Assembly: GCA_902806575.1 (NCBI GenBank)
Contig: CADCXD010000007.1
Location: 1,902,677-1,966,676, forward strand
Direction: 5' to 3'
From: Jackrogersella multiformis
Lineage: Eukaryota; Ascomycota; Sordariomycetes; Xylariales; Hypoxylaceae
DNA: 64,000 nt
Shown: positions 58,820-64,000 of the stretch, piece by piece
Position numbering within the stretch: position 1 is the stretch's first letter
Layout of the letters: every line of letters starts with the position of its first letter
Position numbers and translations under genes: made by a program
Notes under the pieces: model-generated
Told to the model about the DNA's origin: nothing
The model's input: only the letters and a program-made list of their open reading frames with translations
Database searches by the model: none

Positions 58820-60652
58820 CTAGGTAGTATGTTTAAGATTGAAGTTTAAGCCGAAAGAAAAACAACAACATCTCAACCAGCACATCGGTATCCTATTTCC
58901 TAACATAACCCGGATATCGAACCTTGTTAAGCGGATTCCTGAACCTGAGGGTTTACTAGATGTTTTGGGTGGCTTACTCGCCTGCTCTTTGGCACGAGCT
59001 TTCAAGCTGCGCCATTCCACAAAAACACTTCCGAAGACAGTTATGGAGCATGTAACTACCATCATGTAAAACACATCAACAAGAGCCGCGTTGTAGTCGG
59101 ACAAGAGTATCGTTATATCGTCCCCGGAAGCAAGGTCCCTCAGGTCAGTGGCACCGCCACCACTGACGGCAGCAGGATCGATACCAGGGAGGTTGGTAAG
59201 TTTTGAGACCAGGCTATTGAGGAAGATGTTTTGCGCAACTGGCAGGAATATGGCCGAACCGAGGAAGCGCACAAACATGATGAACGCGGACCCGGTAGCG
59301 ATGTCTGACCTCCCTAAGATGGTCTGAACAACGTTCAACGGCTGCTGCGCGCCAAAGCCGAGGCCGAGCCCAAAAATAACCTGGTATCCAATCCACTCGC
59401 CGTGGCCCGTAGTCGGCGTGAAGGTTGATAGAAGACCGGCGCCGATCGGCATCAAGATCGAGCTTAGGAAGAAGAATGGGGTGTAATATCCGACCCTAGA
59501 GATGACCACACCGGAGGACATAGAACCGAAGACAGTCGAGAGGATCAACGGAAGCAGCATGATTCCGGACTCGATGGCACTGACACCCTTCACGGCCTGG
59601 AACCAGATTGGAAGATAGTACGTCAGCACCATCAGACCGGCGCCATGGAAAAACCCGAACCAGATTGCCGCCGCGATGCTGCGTTGCTTCACGATACGCG
59701 GGGGAACCGTAGCCGCCTCGCCTTTCCAAATCTGAATGCCTACGAAAGCGAGGCAGAGGACGCCGCAGAGAACCAGCAGTACGATTATGCGAGCATCCTT
59801 CCAGGGGTACTTTGTTCCTCCCCATTGAAGAGCCAGAACCAGGCAAATAATACCTGGAAAGAACACAAGATTTCCGAGGGGGTCGAGCTGCTTTAGCTTT
59901 GCGTACCATCCTTCAGCAGGCTTGTCAAGCTTCTGGTTTGGCAGATGCAAGATGAGCACGGTGACGAGGATCGAAACCGCGCCCACGGGAAGATTGATGT
60001 AAAAGCACCACCGCCAGGTTACCATATCGGTAAAGCTACCTCCTACCAGAGGGCCCACGACAGATCCAACAGCAAAGACGGCTCCGAAGATACCTTGGTA
60101 GATCGGCCGCTGCTGCAACGGAATGACATGAAACATTATGACCATCAATCCCGAAAACAGCCCTGACGACCCCAGCCCTTGAACGGCACGCCCGATGATG
60201 AAAGCTATCGAGTTAGGCGCTGAACCGCAGATGGCGGAACCGATTTCGAAAAGAGCACAGCAGGCAAGGAAGAGGGGCTTGGCAGGATAGAATTTATAGA
60301 CCTTCCCCATGAGAAGCTGGAAGCTGCACATGGTAAGGAGATACGCCGTACCATACCATCCGACGTCGCCTAAGGAGTGAAACTCGTCGGTGATACGCGG
60401 GATAGCCGTCGATATAATATTTTGGTCCTGCAGTCCGACCGCGAGTTAGCTATCGAACAGGGAGTCTAGATCGTTGCTCCTCAGAAGTGAGGACTGGCGT
60501 ACCAGAGTTACTAGAAACGAGGCCAAGTAAAGAGCTGCCATAATTACTATCCGCTTTTGGCTACTCGGATATGTGACATCTTCTGCTTTATCAATAGACT
60601 GCTGAACATCCCCGAGGGGCTTCTCGTCGCTAGATGGTAGAGATGCGGTCAT
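58820..60652 (-). CDS. MFS efflux transporter, DHA2-type (14 TM)
   Basis: Exons 60652-60503 and 60427-58820 (intron GTACGC...CTGCAG, 75 bp, phase 0), 585 residues. The splice rebuilds the family signature SFLVTL|DQNIISTAIPRITDEF. Further motifs: VGWYGTAYLLTMCSFQLLMG, IIGRAVQGLGSSGLFSG, PLVGGSFTDMVTWRWCFYIN (motif C/D region) and LGFGAQQPLNVVQTIL. These fungal DHA2 pumps sit in the plasma membrane and export drugs or secondary metabolites by proton antiport; substrate unknown. The C-terminal tail after KPSGSGIRLTRF ends in a Cys-rich stretch (CWLRCCCFSFG) not expected in the family and may be read-through into former non-coding DNA. Divergent from a Zn2Cys6 regulator that probably controls it. 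Confidence 0.9.
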
Positions 60653-60988
60653 CGTGAAAGGAGATGTTCAGGTATTATTATGAATAAAAAACTAAATAGA
60701 AATCTATCGAGTTTATCGGAAAGACTTTATATAAATCGCAAAGACGGCATGATTTTCTCTCGTAGTTAACTCCCGGGTCATATTGCAAGCCGATACCTAT
60801 ATATATCAAGGGGCCGGATCGCTTCTCGGCGCTTAAAATTTCTGTTTCTTTTTCCGAGCACCGAGACGCGCCGAAATAAGATGGCAGGATAGACCACTAC
60901 TTACGCCGGACATCCTGCGATTTTATTCTTGTCTCGAATTATAAGGCTATAACTCGAATATCTAGGTAATGAGAGAAAACATTTAGAT
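60653..60988. promoter_or_regulatory. Shared divergent promoter of the MFS pump and Zn2Cys6 regulator
   Basis: 336 bp between the two ATGs. Contains a TATATATA stretch (about 60799-60806) and an everted CCG-N10-CGG pair (CCG 60814-60816, CGG 60827-60829). Other CCGAG/CTCGG elements lie nearby (about 60826 and 60860-60870). Zn2Cys6 dimers typically bind paired CGG triplets, so autoregulation plus pump control is a reasonable inference. Confidence 0.5.
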
Positions 60989-63262
60989 ATGCCTCAATTC
61001 GCAGCGGCAGGTCATCAGCTTGCGGCCGACGAGGAGTTGAAAGGCTACTCATGCTTAACCTGTCGGCAGCGTAAGGTCAAATGCGACCGGCGCACACCCT
61101 GTTCCAATTGCGTCAGGGCCGAGAAGCAATGCAGCTTTATTCCTCCCACCCGCGGGAAGCGGAGAAGGGCAAAACCTCGTAGAGAAGGCCTCCATGCGAA
61201 ACTGAAACGCTATGAAGACCTTTTGAAGTCGTATGGTGCAAGCGTCGAGCCGTCTGAAGAATTCGACTACTCGGACTCCGACTCGGCTTCTCAACCTGAT
61301 ATCGATATGAACAAAGAAGCTGAACCTCAAAAGAAAATCCAGAGCAGCCCCTTCGGACTCGAAGAGACCAAACCGAAGCTCATTACGAAAGAAGGGACTT
61401 CAAGTTACTTCGAGAGGTATGTCTGCTGCTGATCTCTGGCGTCGGTGATGGCTTGTTAAATCTGTTAGCGCACTCTGGTCTAATTTGGGAGACGAAGTAT
61501 GCTGTGCTCCTTCTTCATATCACTGTTATAGACTGCTTTCCCTAACTGTCTATTGCTTAGTCTCAACATCCAGAAGTTGGCGGAGCCGATGAGCCAATGG
61601 ACGAGTCGAACATCCACGAAGGCGAGATGTTCTTAGAACCCGAATATAACCACCAACTCGAGAACCTCCCAGGTCTTCATCCTTCTTCCCAAGTTCTGCT
61701 CAAGTTGAAGGAAGTCTACGCCGACCGAGTCGACCCCTTAATGAAGGTCTTGCATCTGCCCACGTTCTGGACCGCGTTGACGAGCGGGCTGCAAAGCCCT
61801 CAAGATATGTCTAAAAGCTTGACGGCATTGGTGTTTGCTTTCTACCTCGCGACGATTAAGTCCTTGGAGAATGAAGAGTGCCAGGGCTTGTTCGGAGGGC
61901 AGAAGTCTGTCACGTATCCCCGTTACAAGCATGCGAGCCGTCAAGCCTTGGTAAACGCCGGATTCCTATCTACTTCTAGTCCAATGACCCTTCGAGCATA
62001 CACGATGTTCATGGTAAGCTATAGCCACCGAGCTCCTTCTTGTCCCTAGACTAACAGGAAAGATGTGCGTAAGAAGCAGCTGTCGCGTCGATACCCTATT
62101 CATCTTGACAGGAGTAGCCATACGGCTCGCACGCAAGATGGGACTCCACCGGGATGGAACATTTCTCGGGCTGTCCCCATTCGAAACAGAAATGCGAAGG
62201 CGGCTCTGGTGGCAACTTGTCCATATGGACTATCGCACGGCCGACGTGATGGGCGCGAGACCGTCTATGGACCTATTATGCGGAGATACCAAAACTCCCC
62301 TGAATGTCGAGGACGACGATCTGCATCCGGACATGGTCGAACTACCGCTCGCATGCAAAGGCATAACATCTGTGTCGCTTTGCATCATGAAATGCAAGCT
62401 CCTAGAGACACTGCGCAAGTTTTCAGCATCGTGTCCGGACGACATGCGCTGGGAGGTACTTTCTAACCCTGATATCCCATTCGCCAAAAAGGAGACCATC
62501 ATAAATGAGGTCGAAGACCACTGGGAAATAAATTACATGCGATATTGTGACCCGTCGAAGTCGCTACATAACTTTGTATCAATCTCGATCAGAGCATCGA
62601 TATGCAGGATGAGGGTTTTCGCTCACACTCCACGGCAACTAGCGAAAGGGTCCGGTAAAGTCCCCCAAAGAGAGCGCAACATAGTATTCGCAAACGCCAC
62701 CAAGCTGTTAGAGTATGTAATATTGGTCCAAGGAGGCTCCCACGGGCTGGGAAAGTACTCTTGGCAGCTTGGAGCAAGCTTTCTTTGGAATACGATGCTT
62801 TACGTGTTAGTAGAAATCCGACGTCGTAAAACGGGGCCCGAAGTTGACAGGTCGTGGAGCTTGATCGGATCGTTGTTTTCATGCTACCCCCAGGTCTTTG
62901 AGAAATCCACCGGAACCGTGTCCGTAACGCTGGGCAAGTGGACAATGAACGTTTGGGACGAGTATATCGAGGCTTCGAAAGCCAAAGGCCTCTCGGAACC
63001 AGCAACGCCTGAATATATTAAGACTATCCGCCGATGTCGAAGATCCGTATTAGAATACCCGTCTAAAACCAATGATTCTGCAGCAGATCTTGTACCTATT
63101 AATGCTGGGAATCTGCTTCGCTACGGAGAAATCCAATCCGAAAGGTATGAAGGGAATGTATTTGGATCTGAATCTTTTGAACATTATGATTCCTTAAATG
63201 TATTATCCTTCGAAATGGACCCAAACGAATGGATACAATGGGAACATCTACTGGTAAAATAA
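60989..63262 (+). CDS. Zn2Cys6 transcription factor with fungal-specific regulatory domain
   Basis: Exons 60989-61416, 61469-61496 (28-nt microexon), 61561-62013, 62063-63262; 2109 nt, 702 residues, all phases consistent. DNA-binding domain: CLTCRQRKVKCDRRTPC then SNCVRAEKQC, exact C-x2-C-x6-C-x5-C-x2-C-x6-C spacing (residues about 28-54). A basic linker (RGKRRRAKPRR) and short coiled coil (LHAKLKRYEDLLKSYG) follow. The middle-homology/fungal_trans domain is seen in LTGVAIRLARKMGLHRDG and FETEMRRRLWWQLVHMDYRT. The C-terminus is acidic/hydrophobic, a possible activation region. Nuclear; likely regulates the adjacent efflux pump. Last gene before the telomeric array (about 570 bp away). Confidence 0.9.
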
Positions 63263-63833
63263 AACCGGGCACCCCATCGTCTCCAAATAGAGATTTATAG
63301 AACTCTAGAGATAATAATATCAGCGAAAATCAATCGAAAGTCCTCGCTCTGTTCCCCACCAAGGAATACCTCTCGGGTTCCAATGAGCAAAGCAAGGCGC
63401 AGAGTGACGAGAAACAAAATATATTCAGCTGCTTCGTCTTACCAGTAAAACCCAACGGACTGATAGACCGATGTTCAGACAATTTCAAAGTTGAGCAGGG
63501 TTTGTCAGAAGCCTAGTCTATCGGGGAATAGACCAGACGGAGGGTTTGGCCCGTTGAAAATATACTCCGTGGGAAGGGATAGAGCATGTTTCTGTATGCA
63601 TACCGCAATCCATAGAGATATGTTTAGAGCTCCTTAAGGTCTGCCTTATGACAGGGTTGAAATGATGTAAAAGTTGACATTGTAGCTCCGGAGTAAACGA
63701 CTCATTTTCTACCCTTCTTGGTCTGTCTTAAGAGCCAAACGCTCCTGGTAACTAGGCTGATTAAGGAGTTGTTGCTCCTAAGACATCCGTATAGCCCCTG
63801 AAACTTTTACCAAAATAAATAATCACCAACCCA
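63263..63833. other. Subtelomeric non-coding segment
   Basis: Contains the solo LTR-like element (63503-63653) and an AGGAGTTGTTGCTCCT hairpin (about 63764-63779). No gene. Confidence 0.55.
63503..63653. mobile_element. Solo-LTR-like element, copy 2 (151 bp) with perfect 5-bp target duplication
   Basis: Begins TGTCAGAAGCCTAGTCTATC, ends CTTATGACA; flanked on both sides by GGGTT (63498-63502 and 63654-63658). TGTCA/TGACA ends and a 5-bp duplication are the hallmarks of an LTR insertion reduced by LTR-LTR recombination, or of a very small non-autonomous (TRIM-like) element. Related copy at 11053-11258. Confidence 0.7.
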
Positions 63834-64000
63834 GGGTTAGGAGTTAGGGTTAGGTTAGGGTTAGAGGAGTTGAGTTAGAGTTGAGTTAGGAGTTAGGGGT
63901 TAGGGGTTAGGAGTTAGAGGTTAGGGAGTTAGGGATTGGAGTTGGGATTTTAGAAGGTTAGAGTTGCAAGGTTGAGTTAGGGAGTTAAGGTTAGGAGTTG
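63834..64000 (+). repeat. Degenerate telomeric TTAGGG array (chromosome-end side)
   Basis: TTAGGG and variants (TTAGGAG, TTAGAG, TTAGGGG, TTGAG) run from 63834 to the window edge. G-rich strand is on +, as expected at a right-hand end. The degeneracy could be natural subtelomeric drift or sequence noise at a contig end. Confidence 0.8.

Overview
The window is nuclear DNA from a filamentous ascomycete, most probably a Sordariomycete. The support is short GT-AG introns (about 50-160 bp) with CTAAC-type branch points, the family content (fungal PEX23/30-type peroxin, SIP5, a Zn2Cys6 regulator with a fungal-specific regulatory domain, GH71, PL4, AA8), a repeat-induced-point-mutation (RIP)-type AT-rich block, and the palindromic intergenic motif TACCTAGGTA. 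The right edge (63834-64000) is a degenerate TTAGGG array on the + strand, the orientation expected at a right-hand chromosome end. The window therefore reads inward-to-telomere from left to right.

1-34 kb is a gene-bearing arm with long, repeat-dotted intergenic spaces. In order: a partial AA8 haem-domain protein (-), an ARA2-type D-arabinose dehydrogenase (+), a SIP5-like protein (-), a decayed small secreted protein (-), a BTB/POZ protein with a damaged start (-), a GCIP/cyclin-D1-binding-like protein (+), a GH71 alpha-1,3-glucanase (-), a PL4 rhamnogalacturonan lyase (+), a DHA1-type MFS transporter (-), an MFS sugar transporter (+), a PEX23/30-type dysferlin-domain peroxin (-) and a 1081-residue protein of unknown function (-). 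The plant-wall and fungal-wall enzymes, with the sugar transporter, suit a saprotrophic or plant-associated life.

37-49 kb is a conserved core block: the TOR kinase (-), RTF2 (+) and the glucosidase II beta subunit (-). It lies about 15-27 kb from the telomeric array.

49.17-58.5 kb is a gene-free, extremely AT-rich block with a RIP signature: CpA and TpG are nearly absent while CpG survives. Its left edge carries a 171-bp miniature transposon. An unmutated copy of exactly the same length sits at 9.3 kb, so the mutation process can be read base by base.

58.8-64 kb is a subtelomeric accessory island: a DHA2-type MFS efflux pump and a Zn2Cys6 regulator, divergently transcribed from a 336-bp promoter, then a solo LTR-like element with a perfect 5-bp target duplication, then telomeric repeats.

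Splice junctions were read by eye and checked for phase and family continuity; no alignment or expression data were used. Several genes needed introns placed to recover the true start codon.
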